NCBI RefSeq assembly: GCF_037154075.1
Contig: NZ_JBANRJ010000001.1
Coordinates: forward strand, 1,793,501-1,857,500
Reading direction: 5' to 3'
DNA from: Sphingobium aromaticiconvertens
GTDB taxonomy: Bacteria; Pseudomonadota; Alphaproteobacteria; Sphingomonadales; Sphingomonadaceae
Length of the DNA: 64,000 bases
Both the position numbers and the translations under genes were made by a program. Position 1 is the stretch's first letter. Each line of letters opens with the position of its first letter. Under the pieces are notes generated by a model that made no database searches, was not told where the DNA came from, and saw only the letters and a list, made by a program, of their open reading frames with translations. Shown here in pieces: positions 49,739 to 58,125 of the stretch.

Positions 49739-49858
49739 CGTGATCTGACTTTGATGCAAGCGCCTTGCAGCGCAACAAAAAAATCCTTTTTCTGCGAATT
49801 GGTAGCAATGATGGGGCAATGTCCCGTGATTGGACACAGCGATTTTGCAATGGATGTT

Positions 49859-49873
49859 CATATGCACTATATG
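49859..49873. promoter_or_regulatory. Short dyad upstream of the HxlR gene
   Basis: CATAT (49859-49863) and ATATG (49869-49873) pair around GCACT, ending eight bases before the HxlR ATG. It may be an autoregulatory site, though the arms are short. Confidence 0.35.
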
Positions 49874-49881
49874 TCTCAATC

Positions 49882-50379
49882 ATGACCCAGATTACCGCCC
49901 AGGATCTTGAACATTGCGCGCTCCCCAGTGCTCTTGAGGCGATGGGCGAGCGATGGTCCTTCCTCATTCTACGTGGAGCCATGTCGGGCATCCGCCATTT
50001 TGAGGAGTTTCAGTCGACACTGGGTATCGCCCGCAACATCCTTGCCAACCGTCTCGCGCGGCTGGTGGAAAACGGAATAATGCTGCGTCAGCCGATGCGC
50101 TGCGACCGCCGCAAGGTCGAGTATCTGCTGACCGAAAAAGGGCAGGAACTGGCGCCGGTGATGGTTGCACTGCGTCAATGGGGTGAGCGTTGGGGGAATG
50201 CCTGCACGCAGCAGTTTCTGGCCGACCGGCAGGATGCCCAGCCGATCCAGACGATCCGCATATTGTCCCATGACGGGCGCGTGCTGACGCTGGATGACCT
50301 GATGTGGGTATGCACGCATGATGATGCGGACATGCTTGATGTCGGGTGCGCGGCGCTCAAAGAGCCGGTGGCCGCCTGA
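49882..50379 (+). CDS. HxlR-family transcriptional regulator
   Basis: This 165-residue winged-helix regulator begins at the ATG at 49882 (MTQITAQDLEHCALPSALEA). The HxlR pattern is visible: a cysteine in HCALPSALEAMGERWSFLILRGAMSG, recognition helix region FQSTLGIARNILANRLARLV, and the wing CDRRKVEYLLTEKGQEL. Cysteine 12 could make it redox- or electrophile-sensing, as in some relatives. The C-terminal 60 residues are longer than in most HxlR proteins. The LytS-type kinase gene starts 56 bases downstream. The target is unknown. Confidence 0.88.
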   Translation: MTQITAQDLEHCALPSALEAMGERWSFLILRGAMSGIRHFEEFQSTLGIARNILANRLARLVENGIMLRQPMRCDRRKVEYLLTEKGQELAPVMVALRQWGERWGNACTQQFLADRQDAQPIQTIRILSHDGRVLTLDDLMWVCTHDDADMLDVGCAALKEPVAA

Positions 50380-50435
50380 CCCCGGTGCGCGGGACGGCTT
50401 CACCCGTCCGCAAAATTCGCTTAAGCCTTGCGCCG

Positions 50436-51530
50436 ATGGCCCCTACTCGCTTCCAGCCCCAACCCTTTTTCGCGGACAAGAATCGCGCTTTCTGGAATCT
50501 TCAGTCGCTGGGGTGGGGGGGGGCGTTCCTGCTTCGTGGTTCCTCCACTATTGCCAACGGCCAGCCGCTATCGACGCTGATCCCTGTCATGATTTCCACC
50601 GTCACCGGCTATTCGGTGACGCTGCTGATCGCGGTGGTGTTCCGCTGGTTGCAGCAGCAGCGGCCGATCGTCACCTGGGGCGTGTCGATCGTCATGGTCG
50701 TGGGCGCGGCGGCGCTGTGCGCCTTCATCGATGCCTGGGTCTTCTCGACCCAGAACCGCACCAGCGAGACGGCGGGATTGCAGCTATTCCTGGGGGCCTT
50801 CTACCTCAACATGACGCTGCTGGGCGCCTGGTCGGCGCTCTATTATGCGATCAACTTCTACCTGACGGTCGAGGAGCAGGCCGACCAGTTGCTGCATCTG
50901 GAAAATCAGGCGTCCAGCGCGCAACTGGCGATGTTACGCTACCAGCTCAATCCGCATTTTCTGTTCAATACGCTCAATTCCATCTCCACGCTGGTCTTGT
51001 TGAAGGAGACGGGCCGGGCCAATGCGATGCTGTCGCGCCTGTCCTCCTTCCTGCGCTACACGCTTATCAATGAGCCGACCGCGCAGGTGACGTTGGCGCA
51101 AGAGGTCGAGACGCTGAAACTCTATCTGGAGATCGAAAAGATGCGTTTCGAGGAGAGGCTGCGTCCCGTCTTCAACATCGATCCCGCCGTCGCCCATGCG
51201 CGACTGCCCTCCTTGTTGCTTCAACCGCTGGTCGAGAATGCGATCAAATATGCGGTGACACCCAAGGAGGAGGGAGCGGAAATCGCCATTACGGCGCAGC
51301 CTGCCGGTGAAAATGTCCGGATCGTCGTATCGGACACTGGACCGGGATTGAATGAGGGCCATGTCAGGCCGAACACATCGACCGGTGTGGGCCTCGCCAA
51401 TATCCGCGATCGCCTATTTCAGGCTTTCGGGGAACGACAAAGCTTTGACGCGCGTTCCACACCGGGCGGATTTTCGGTTACGATCGAGATGCCGTTGAAT
51501 ATGGATGAACCATCGAAAGTGGCCGCATGA
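50436..51530 (+). CDS. LytS-type sensor histidine kinase
   Basis: This 364-residue kinase of the His_kinase/LytS group starts at 50436 (MAPTRFQPQPFFADK). It has four membrane helices in the first 150 residues, then the phosphoacceptor region YQLNPHFLFNTLNSIS (near residue 170) and a HATPase domain with LLQPLVENAIKYAV, VVSDTGPGL and GVGLANIRDRL. It probably phosphorylates the LytTR regulator whose gene overlaps its stop by four bases. The signal it senses is not evident; there is no large extracytoplasmic domain. Confidence 0.9.
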   Translation: MAPTRFQPQPFFADKNRAFWNLQSLGWGGAFLLRGSSTIANGQPLSTLIPVMISTVTGYSVTLLIAVVFRWLQQQRPIVTWGVSIVMVVGAAALCAFIDAWVFSTQNRTSETAGLQLFLGAFYLNMTLLGAWSALYYAINFYLTVEEQADQLLHLENQASSAQLAMLRYQLNPHFLFNTLNSISTLVLLKETGRANAMLSRLSSFLRYTLINEPTAQVTLAQEVETLKLYLEIEKMRFEERLRPVFNIDPAVAHARLPSLLLQPLVENAIKYAVTPKEEGAEIAITAQPAGENVRIVVSDTGPGLNEGHVRPNTSTGVGLANIRDRLFQAFGERQSFDARSTPGGFSVTIEMPLNMDEPSKVAA

Positions 51531-52327
51531 CAATCAGAACAATCCTCGTCGATGACGAAAGCCTGGCCATCCAGGGCCTCAAGCTGCGTCTGGAACCGCA
51601 TGAGGATGTCGAAATCGTCGAAACGTGCAGTAATGGCCGGGAAGCCATCCGCGCGATAAAGACGCACAAACCTGATCTTGTGTTCCTTGATATCCAGATG
51701 CCTGGCTTTGATGGCTTTTCCGTCGTTCAGGGAATGATGGAGATTGAGCCGCCGCTATTCATTTTCGTCACCGCTTATAGCGACCATGCCATCCGTGCGT
51801 TTGAGGCGCAGGCCGTCGACTATCTGATGAAGCCGGTGGAAGAGGATCGACTGGCCGACGCGCTGGACCGGGTGCGCCTGCGCTTGTCCGAGAAACGTCA
51901 GGTGCAGGAGGCCGAGCGGCTGCGCGAGGTGTTGGCCGAGGTTGCACCGCAGGCGATGAGCGATTTCGTCAGCGAGGATGACGCGCCGGCGTCCAATCGA
52001 TTCGAAAAGCTGATCAACATCAAGGATCGCGGACAGATTTTCCGCGTGGACGTGGATTCGATCGAGCGGATCGATGCCGCGGGCGACTATATGTGCATCT
52101 ACACCGCCGACAATTCACTGATTCTGCGGGAGACGATGAAGGATCTGGAAAAGCGGCTCGACCCGCGCAATTTTCAGCGCGTGCATCGCTCTACCATCGT
52201 TAATCTGAGTCAGGTGCGACAGGTGAAGCCCCACACCAATGGCGAATGTTTCCTGGTGCTGGAAAGCGGCGCACAGGTGAAGGTCAGCCGGTCTTATCGG
52301 GATGTCGTCGCCCGCTTCGTCCACTAA
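51527..52327 (+). CDS. LytTR-family response regulator
   Basis: This 266-residue regulator has a receiver domain (about 5-120: acidic pair in LVDDESLA, phosphoacceptor in LVFLDIQMPGFDG, lysine in YLMKPVEEDRLADAL) and a C-terminal LytTR DNA-binding domain (about 165-262: RFEKLINIKDRGQIF, YMCIYTADNSLIL and FQRVHRSTIVNLSQV). It is coupled to the LytS-type kinase gene. LytTR proteins bind tandem repeats; no target is evident nearby, though the GtrA and GT-C genes that follow could be envelope targets. Confidence 0.92.
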   Translation: MTIRTILVDDESLAIQGLKLRLEPHEDVEIVETCSNGREAIRAIKTHKPDLVFLDIQMPGFDGFSVVQGMMEIEPPLFIFVTAYSDHAIRAFEAQAVDYLMKPVEEDRLADALDRVRLRLSEKRQVQEAERLREVLAEVAPQAMSDFVSEDDAPASNRFEKLINIKDRGQIFRVDVDSIERIDAAGDYMCIYTADNSLILRETMKDLEKRLDPRNFQRVHRSTIVNLSQVRQVKPHTNGECFLVLESGAQVKVSRSYRDVVARFVH

Positions 52328-52333
52328 CGGACG

Positions 52334-52780
52334 TCATTTGAACACCCACTGCCGGTTGAGGCCGAACACCACGGCTGGCGTTACGAAGATCATGGCCGGG
52401 ATGGGCGACCATTCCGGCCATCGCATGAGGGTAACGCAGAGCGCGACCCATAGGGCGTTCAGGCCGAGGCTGATGAGGGACACGATGATGAAGCGGACGC
52501 TGCGCGCGCCCTGATTGTCGCGGTTGCCATGGTCGCGGAAGGTGAAGGCGCTGTGCAGGATATAGCCGATCGTGACGGCAGCGAGATAGCCGATCCCGTT
52601 CGCCACCTGTGGGTGAAGGCCGACAAGGGCCGCGAGGCACCAGTAGATTGCCGCCTGACAGGCTGTCACGAACAGGCCGGTCACGCCATAGCGCACCAGT
52701 TGCCAAAGCAAGGCTTGCTGCTCGGGGGGCAGGCGGGCCGGTGAGAGGCGGGCGGGCAACAGGCTGGCGATGATTTTCAT
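52334..52780 (-). CDS. GtrA-family membrane protein
   Basis: This 148-residue protein has four membrane helices and the GtrA family wording LVRYGVTGLFVTACQAAIYWCLA, SAFTFRDHGNRDNQGA and FGLNRQWVFK. GtrA proteins take part in moving lipid-linked sugars across the inner membrane, often beside a glycosyltransferase. It is divergent from the GT-C-like gene across a 46-base gap, so the two may share a promoter region and function in envelope glycosylation. Confidence 0.85.
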   Translation of the reverse strand: MKIIASLLPARLSPARLPPEQQALLWQLVRYGVTGLFVTACQAAIYWCLAALVGLHPQVANGIGYLAAVTIGYILHSAFTFRDHGNRDNQGARSVRFIIVSLISLGLNALWVALCVTLMRWPEWSPIPAMIFVTPAVVFGLNRQWVFK

Positions 52781-52826
52781 GGAACGCCCCCGTTGCGCTT
52801 TGGAGTGGTTCGTCTAGTCCACGCGG

Positions 52827-54752
52827 ATGATCTTGAAAAGTCGGGATGGCCTTCGCGGCCGTATCGCCACCGCAGGCGCTGGCCTGTCGGTCTGGGCAAA
52901 CGCACATTGGAAATGGCTGACCTTCCTTATCTGGGTGGTCATTGCCGTGTGGTTTGTGGTGGTGCGCTGGCCCGCCATCCAGTGGCTGGTCCTGTCTGAC
53001 ACCGATGACAATATCCGCTATGTGCAGGTCAAGGACTGGCTGGCGGGGCAGGGCTGGTTCGATTTGCGGCAATATCGGCTGGACCCGCCGGGCGGGGCGA
53101 ATATCCACTGGTCGCGATTGGTGGACCTACCCCTTGCCGGTCTGATCCTGTTTTTTCGTGCCTTTTTCGACGGGGCGCTGGCCGATCGGCTGGCCTGCGC
53201 CATTGCGCCACTGTTGCCGCTGCTGCTGCTGATGTGGAGCCTGGGCTTCATCGCCCGCCGTCTGACGGAGGGAGAGGAAAGCGCGGGCTGGGGCTGGATT
53301 ATCGCCGTGCTGGCGCCGCTGGCAGCGCAGATGGGGCTGGGCATGTTCGCGCCGATGCGAATCGACCATCATGGCTGGCAACTGGCGCTGGCCGTCACGA
53401 TGCTTGCGGGGCTTGTCGATCGGAGCTGGCTGCGGGGCGGCGTGGTCGCGGGGGTCAGCAGCGCGCTGTCGATCACGATCGGGATGGAGATGGTCGTCTA
53501 TCTGGCGGCGGGCGGCGCGCTGATCGCGCTGCGCTGGGTGTTTCGCGAAGGGGCGGGGCGGCGGATGCTGCCCTATGCGCTCAGCCTGGGCGGGGCGACG
53601 TCGCTGCTGTTCCTGGTCTTTGCCAGCTACGATAATCGCCAGATGGTGTGCGATGCGATCTCACCGATCTGGGTCGCGATCTTTGCGGCAGCGTCGGCGG
53701 GCATGACCCTGCTGGCGCTGTTGCCCCCCCGAATCGGAAGGCTACGCGGCTGGCCGATGCGGCTGGGCGCTGGTGCGCTGGTGGGGGGGGCGGTCGCAGC
53801 CTTCGCCTGGATGAACTGGCCGCAATGTTTGAGCGGCCCCTATCAGATTTCGCCCGAACTTCAGCGCCTGTGGCTCGCCAATATCCGGGAGGCCAAGCCG
53901 ATCACGGCGCAAGCGCGCAATGTCGTGGTGCCGCTGCTGGCGCTGCCGGTCGCCGGGCTGGTTAGCCTGGTCGTTGCGCTGTGGATGTCGCGCCGGGATA
54001 GCGAACGGCTCTGGGCCTGGGCGACCGTGGGCCTGATGATGCTCTTCTCCTCCGCGCTGCTCTTCTGGCAGTTGCGCGCCGGGCCTGCCGCCCAATTGCT
54101 GGCGATCCCCGCTGCGGCTTGGGGCATTTATGCGGCATTGAAGACATTGATATACGCCCGTCCGGCCTGGCGGATCGCTGGCGCTGTGGCGCTGGCGCTG
54201 CTGGGCGTGATCCTGTTCGCCTATCCGCTTTATCCGGAGGCCAACCGGTTGTGGGGCATGGCGAGCGGTGTTCCCAGTCCAGTACAGGCCAAGTCCAAGC
54301 TGCCCACCCGGCAGCAGCGGATTAACAAGGCCAATGGTCGATGCCGCACACTGCCCGCGTTGCAGGTATTGGACCAGCTTCCATCCGCGACGATCTTCAC
54401 CATGGTCGATCTGGGGCCGCGTTTGCTGGCGACGACACATCATAGCGCGCTTGCCGGACCCTATCATCGCAATGGCAAGGCCATTCTGGACATTCACGCG
54501 GCTTTTGACGGCCAGCCAGAGGGGTTCCGCGCCATCGCCGCGCGGCATGGCGCGACCTATCTGCTCATCTGTCCAGACTTCCCGGAAGGCACCGTCTATC
54601 AGGCGCGCAGCCCGCGCGGTTTTTATGCCCAGTTGATGCGCGGCGAGATTCCCAAATGGCTGACGCCCGTGACGCTGAAGACAGGGCTGACGATGCCTTA
54701 TACCCTGTACCGCATCACTTATTCAGCGCCGCCCGGCAAAAAAGCCCCTTAG
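52827..54752 (+). CDS. GT-C-type integral membrane protein, possible glycosyltransferase
   Basis: This 641-residue protein has about twelve membrane helices in its first 480 residues and a soluble C-terminal part. The first periplasmic loop starts SDTDDNIRYVQVKDWLAGQG, followed by YRLDPPGGANIHWSRLVDLP, and a later loop has FAPMRIDHHGWQLALA; acidic clusters in these positions are the hallmark of GT-C enzymes such as STT3/PglB and ArnT. It may transfer a sugar from a lipid carrier to an envelope acceptor. A GtrA gene is divergent from it. The last 30 bases overlap the convergent tadA gene. Fold likeness is moderate and the reaction is unknown. Confidence 0.65.
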   Translation: MILKSRDGLRGRIATAGAGLSVWANAHWKWLTFLIWVVIAVWFVVVRWPAIQWLVLSDTDDNIRYVQVKDWLAGQGWFDLRQYRLDPPGGANIHWSRLVDLPLAGLILFFRAFFDGALADRLACAIAPLLPLLLLMWSLGFIARRLTEGEESAGWGWIIAVLAPLAAQMGLGMFAPMRIDHHGWQLALAVTMLAGLVDRSWLRGGVVAGVSSALSITIGMEMVVYLAAGGALIALRWVFREGAGRRMLPYALSLGGATSLLFLVFASYDNRQMVCDAISPIWVAIFAAASAGMTLLALLPPRIGRLRGWPMRLGAGALVGGAVAAFAWMNWPQCLSGPYQISPELQRLWLANIREAKPITAQARNVVVPLLALPVAGLVSLVVALWMSRRDSERLWAWATVGLMMLFSSALLFWQLRAGPAAQLLAIPAAAWGIYAALKTLIYARPAWRIAGAVALALLGVILFAYPLYPEANRLWGMASGVPSPVQAKSKLPTRQQRINKANGRCRTLPALQVLDQLPSATIFTMVDLGPRLLATTHHSALAGPYHRNGKAILDIHAAFDGQPEGFRAIAARHGATYLLICPDFPEGTVYQARSPRGFYAQLMRGEIPKWLTPVTLKTGLTMPYTLYRITYSAPPGKKAP

Positions 54753-55181
54753 CAGGCTGGCAGCTTCCTCTTCGGCAAGGCCGCCATAGATTTCCGGTTT
54801 GTGCAGACATTGGCGCTGGGCGAACACCCGTGCGCCTTGTTCGACACCACCGCCCTTGGGGTCGGACAGCGCATAATAGACGCGCGCGATGCGGGCGTGG
54901 GAGATGGCGCCCGCGCACATGGCGCAGGGTTCCAGCGTTACCCACAGGTCGCAATCGGCAAGGCGGAAGTCATTGAGGAGCGCAGCCGCGGCGCGGATGG
55001 CAACGATTTCCGCATGGGCGGTAGGATCATTATCGCGACGATTGCGATTCTCGCCCTCTGCGATGATCTGGCCGCCGCGCGTCACGACCGCGCCGATCGG
55101 TACTTCGCCTGCCTGCTCTGCCGCGCGGGCAAGGGCCAGCGCGCGGCGCATCGGATCGGGCAGGGGGAAGGGCGAGGCCAT
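54723..55181 (-). CDS. tadA: tRNA(adenine-34) deaminase, TadA type
   Basis: This cytidine-deaminase-fold enzyme converts adenosine 34 of tRNA-Arg to inosine. From the ATG at 55181 it has 152 residues. The zinc site is visible: His56 and the proton-shuttling Glu58 in TAHAEIVAI, and Cys86 and Cys89 in EPCAMCAGA. A start seven codons upstream (MLIGRGV) is possible. Its end overlaps the 3' end of the convergent GT-C gene by 30 bases. Confidence 0.92.
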   Translation of the reverse strand: MASPFPLPDPMRRALALARAAEQAGEVPIGAVVTRGGQIIAEGENRNRRDNDPTAHAEIVAIRAAAALLNDFRLADCDLWVTLEPCAMCAGAISHARIARVYYALSDPKGGGVEQGARVFAQRQCLHKPEIYGGLAEEEAASLLRGFFAGRR

Positions 55182-55236
55182 GACGCCCCGCCCTATCAGC
55201 ATATCAGGGCTTGAAACAGGGGTTGGGGGAACGGGA

Positions 55237-55461
55237 TCAGGGCTTGGAGACGCCCACGGTCGGCACTTCCACCGTTTCGTTGCGGGTGCCCACCTCGATC
55301 TTGGCTACATCGGCCTTATAGGCCGGAAGCGCCCCCTTCTTGATCGCGACCTCCGGCAATTGGGCGTCGCGCGTCTTTTCGACGCTGATGAATCCGAAGG
55401 CAAAGGCCCCGGCAACGATGATTAAGCCGACAACCAACAAGCCGCTCACAAATTTGAGCAT
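55237..55461 (-). CDS. Small single-span membrane protein, 74 residues
   Basis: This 74-residue protein has one N-terminal helix (MLKFVSGLLVVGLIIVAGAF) and a periplasm-facing tail with KKGALPAYKADVAKIEVGTR. A GAGGAGGA lies upstream of the ATG, so it is very probably expressed. It is not in a clear operon with tadA, 55 bases away. No family is recognised. Confidence 0.65.
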   Translation of the reverse strand: MLKFVSGLLVVGLIIVAGAFAFGFISVEKTRDAQLPEVAIKKGALPAYKADVAKIEVGTRNETVEVPTVGVSKP

Positions 55462-55566
55462 GAAATCCTCCTCCAGATAGGTTAGGGGCTAAACGTCCAC
55501 GCGGACTGATGGTTGCGCTTGCGCTACGATTGGGGTCGGCCTGCCGTTTATCGAATGGTGGTCGGG

Positions 55567-55595
55567 TTGACGGATAGGGTGATTACCGCTATCCG
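55567..55595 (+). promoter_or_regulatory. Promoter of rpmB
   Basis: TTGACG (55567-55572) and TATCCG (55590-55595) are 17 bases apart, 42 bases before the rpmB start. The -35 matches the vegetative consensus well and the -10 is weaker. Confidence 0.55.
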
Positions 55596-55637
55596 CGCCG
55601 CTTTCCGAACGAACCCGAATTACAAGGTTGATTGACT

Positions 55638-55931
55638 ATGTCGCGCATCTGCGAACTGACCGGCAAGGGCCGCCAGGTGGGTCACAATGTGTCCCACGCC
55701 AACAACAAGACCAAGCGTGTCTTCCTGCCTAACCTGCAGAATGTGACGCTGATCTCGGAATCGCTTGAAAAGGGCGTAAAGCTGCGCGTTTCCACGCACG
55801 GCCTGCGTTCGGTCGAGCATAATGGCGGCTTGGACAACTGGCTGGTCAAGACTGGCGACGACAAGCTGTCGCTGAAGGCCCGTCGCCTGAAGCGCGAGAT
55901 CGTGAAGAAGCAGGCTGTAGTCGCCGCCTGA
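55638..55931 (+). CDS. rpmB: Ribosomal protein bL28
   Basis: Large-subunit ribosomal protein L28, 97 residues from the ATG at 55638 ([20 protein letters not shown]). The family stretch [17 protein letters not shown] and the basic C-terminus are present. A TTG two codons upstream is in frame but not needed. It has its own promoter and a terminator downstream. The CxxC zinc form is not present: one cysteine only. Confidence 0.97.
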   Translation: MSRICELTGKGRQVGHNVSHANNKTKRVFLPNLQNVTLISESLEKGVKLRVSTHGLRSVEHNGGLDNWLVKTGDDKLSLKARRLKREIVKKQAVVAA

Positions 55932-55958
55932 TTCGCGTTCGTTAAGGCTAAGACAAAA

Positions 55959-55987
55959 GGGCGGTCCGGCGACGGGCCGCCCGTTGT
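55959..55987 (+). terminator. Hairpin terminator after rpmB
   Basis: GGGCGGTCCG and CGGGCCGCCC form a ten-base stem with one G-U pair and a GCGA loop. The U-tract after it is poor (GTTGTCG). Confidence 0.65.
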
Positions 55988-56088
55988 CGTGCCTGCGATT
56001 CTTTTGAGCGGGCCGCGCGATTCGCAGATGATTCGAATATAAGGTCGATAGAGCAGGCTGCTTGCATTGGCTCTTTGTTGCCGTATCG

Positions 56089-57099
56089 TTAGCGCTGCGG
56101 CGAGGTCAGGCCTTCGGGCAGCGCGAACTTCAGCAGCAATGTGCGCTGGAAGAATTCATGATTGTCGTCCGATATGATCCACAGGCGCGGCTGGCCCTGT
56201 TCATGGGACAGGGCGATCCCTTCGAAATTATCGGCCAGCAGCGGCGGGGCTAGTCGGGCAAGCGTTCGCGCCTGGAGCCGTGTGCCGGGCGTCATCTGCT
56301 CGGGTAGTTCAACGATCGCAATGGTAGCGGTAAACAGGTCGTGCAGGGTCAGACGACGATTGAGGACGATAAGGTGCCGGTCGTCGAGCGCCACGGCGTC
56401 GGTCGGACGATAGCCCTGCGGTGGGCTGTAGCGCAGATGTATTGGCGAGGGTGTTGTCGAATCGGTCGGGTCGCCGGCGAACAGCAGTGTGTCGTGATAG
56501 CCATCGCTGGTCATCGCCATCTCACCAATGGCGATGAAGCGGCCATCGGGTAGCCGGGCGAGCGATTCGATAGAACCAGTCTTGGGCCATGCTGCGACCT
56601 CGGGCCAGGTTTGGCATGCTTCCACCCGCGCGAATCCGGATGCATAGCGGCAGATGCGCTGTTGCAGTTCGAACCCGACCCAATAGCGGTCAGTCACTGG
56701 GTCATGGGTCATGCTTTCCGAATCCCAGATCCACCACGGGCGATCCCGTTCGGCGGGTGTGATCGGCAGCGGCGCGATGAACGGCCGATGGCGATCATCG
56801 CGACCAAGGGAGAAGCCCATCAACATGCCCGAATCGCTCAGAGCGATGATGCGATTGTCATCCTCGACATGAAGGGACGAGAGGCCGCCGAAACTCTCAT
56901 TCCCACTGCTGAGCACCCACGCCCCCAGAAAGGGGAGTATCCCCGCCTTTGTGGGCGCCGGTGTGCCGGGGGAGAGCGGCAATGGCCGCACATCGACCAG
57001 CAGCGTACCCGCGCGCGCCTGCCCCGGCTTGCGCTTGTCGGGGGCTGGCAACAGCAGGATGGCAAGGGCGAGGACGATCAGGATTCGGCGCATTGTCAT
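56089..57099 (-). CDS. Esterase-like phytase-family protein, exported
   Basis: From the ATG at 57099 (MTMRRILIVLALAILLLP) this is a 336-residue protein with an N-terminal signal or anchor and a beta-propeller-like phytase-type (esterase-like activity of phytase) domain. Marks are FGGLSSLHVEDDNRIIALSDSG near residue 70, WWIWDSESMTHDPVTDRYWVGFE, SIESLARLPDGRFIAIGE and NFEGIALSHEQGQPRLWIISDDN. The acidic residues in these repeated strands may bind calcium. The reaction in bacteria is not well defined. A weak ribosome site precedes the start; M16 (MRRIL) is an alternative. Confidence 0.8.
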   Translation of the reverse strand: MTMRRILIVLALAILLLPAPDKRKPGQARAGTLLVDVRPLPLSPGTPAPTKAGILPFLGAWVLSSGNESFGGLSSLHVEDDNRIIALSDSGMLMGFSLGRDDRHRPFIAPLPITPAERDRPWWIWDSESMTHDPVTDRYWVGFELQQRICRYASGFARVEACQTWPEVAAWPKTGSIESLARLPDGRFIAIGEMAMTSDGYHDTLLFAGDPTDSTTPSPIHLRYSPPQGYRPTDAVALDDRHLIVLNRRLTLHDLFTATIAIVELPEQMTPGTRLQARTLARLAPPLLADNFEGIALSHEQGQPRLWIISDDNHEFFQRTLLLKFALPEGLTSPQR

Positions 57100-57177
57100 C
57101 GGGGATAGGCGATTTGCATCGCTCGTACAGCCCTGCATGATGAATGGCCGATAACTGAACGCACGCTGTCATCCCCA

Positions 57178-57194
57178 TTCAGGGTCGGCTCAAG
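57178..57194 (+). promoter_or_regulatory. Direct repeat upstream of the glycine-zipper gene
   Basis: TTCAGG (57178-57183) and CTCAAG (57189-57194) are 11 bases apart, an OmpR-type layout, in a gap whose neighbourhood resembles envelope-stress promoters of sphingomonads that I recall only in outline. It lies 88-104 bases before the gene. Confidence 0.3.
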
Positions 57195-57281
57195 GCGAAT
57201 CGCTCATAAGGGCATCATCGATGACGAATCCTTGCCGATCCGCCGTCGAGCGTGATTGGCAACAGCTAGAGGAGCAACGCC

Positions 57282-57707
57282 ATGAAGACCAAGTTTATGA
57301 TCAATCTGGGTGCCGCTCTGGCGATGGCCGCTGCATCCCTGGCCGCAACCGCTACCCCGGCGATGGCCCGCGACGGCTATCATCGCGGTTACGATCGTGG
57401 TGACCATTATCGCGGCGATCGTGGGTATCGCAATGACCGTGGCTATCGGGGCGACCGCTATTATCGCGGCGGCGGGCGCTATTACAGCAACAACTATTAT
57501 CGCGGTGATCGTGGCTATCGTGGCGGCTATCGCTGCCGGGATAACGGCACGGGCGGCACTATCATCGGTGCAATCGCTGGTGGCCTGCTCGGGAACGAGG
57601 TAGGCAAGGGCAGTGGCCGCTATGGTCGCAGTGACGGCACTACGGGCGCTATTGTGGGCGCAGGTGTCGGCGCGCTGGCTGGCCGGGCCATCGATCGCAA
57701 CTGCTAA
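57282..57707 (+). CDS. Glycine-zipper 2TM envelope protein with RGY/DRGY repeats
   Basis: This 141-residue exported protein has a signal peptide ending ATPAMA, then an arginine/tyrosine-rich low-complexity stretch (about residues 30-85; units like YRGDRGY), then a glycine-zipper pair, GGTIIGAIAGGLLGNEVGKG and TTGAIVGAGVGALAGRAIDR, and a terminal cysteine. Such proteins sit in the outer membrane or periplasm and often respond to envelope stress. Upstream is GAGGAGC. It stands alone, with a hairpin terminator right after. Confidence 0.88.
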   Translation: MKTKFMINLGAALAMAAASLAATATPAMARDGYHRGYDRGDHYRGDRGYRNDRGYRGDRYYRGGGRYYSNNYYRGDRGYRGGYRCRDNGTGGTIIGAIAGGLLGNEVGKGSGRYGRSDGTTGAIVGAGVGALAGRAIDRNC

Positions 57708-57727
57708 GATATGAAGAGTCGACAAGG

Positions 57728-57757
57728 AAGGGTCGGTCCGGAAGGATCGGCCCTTTT
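57728..57757 (+). terminator. Terminator after the glycine-zipper gene
   Basis: AAGGGTCGGTCC and GGATCGGCCCTT pair over twelve bases with two G-U pairs and the loop GGAA, followed by TTTT. Confidence 0.8.
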
Positions 57758-57768
57758 GCTGTGGAGGC

Positions 57769-58008
57769 CTAACGCGCCGCTGCGGCGTCATTCTGGCTCC
57801 GGCGCCTGTCGCGCGCGGTGACGGCGGCGGGGTTAAGGCTGACATCGGGTGATTGGGCGGCGCTGGAGCGTTCATCCAGAGTGGCTGCCGCCGCGTTCAG
57901 GGCATCGGCTTCGCTGGCGGTGACGCCGCCCACGCCCGCATCCGATCCGCAAGCCGATAACAGCAGCAGGGTGATGGTTCCGACCATCAGTCTGTCATAG
58001 GTTGGCAT
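57769..58008 (-). CDS. Small lipoprotein, 79 residues
   Basis: From the ATG at 58008 (MPTYDRLMVGTITLLLLSAC) this is a 79-residue lipoprotein with the lipid-accepting Cys20. The mature part is Ala-, Asp- and Ser-rich and without recognisable fold. Upstream lies a seven-base-stem hairpin (58032-58051). Function unknown. Confidence 0.65.
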   Translation of the reverse strand: MPTYDRLMVGTITLLLLSACGSDAGVGGVTASEADALNAAAATLDERSSAAQSPDVSLNPAAVTARDRRRSQNDAAAAR

Positions 58009-58031
58009 GGGGCCATTCCTTCCGGCAAAAG

Positions 58032-58051
58032 TGCCTCTCAACCAAGAGGCA
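58032..58051. promoter_or_regulatory. Hairpin before the 79-residue lipoprotein gene
   Basis: TGCCTCT and AGAGGCA pair perfectly around CAACCA, 24 bases upstream of the ATG at 58008. It could be a leader hairpin or an operator. Confidence 0.35.
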
Positions 58052-58061
58052 TTAGCCAATC

Positions 58062-58097
58062 AAAAAGGGCCGCCCCGTTGCCGGAGCGACCCTTTTT
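58062..58097 (-). terminator. Terminator of the Ala/Asn-rich lipoprotein gene
   Basis: Read on the minus strand, GGGTCGCTCC and GGGGCGGCCC pair over ten bases with two G-U pairs, then TTTTT follows. On the plus strand the same stem has two mismatches, so the minus direction is the functional one. Confidence 0.75.
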
Positions 58098-58125
58098 ATA
58101 CCGGCCCTGTAAAGGGGCCAGTGAA

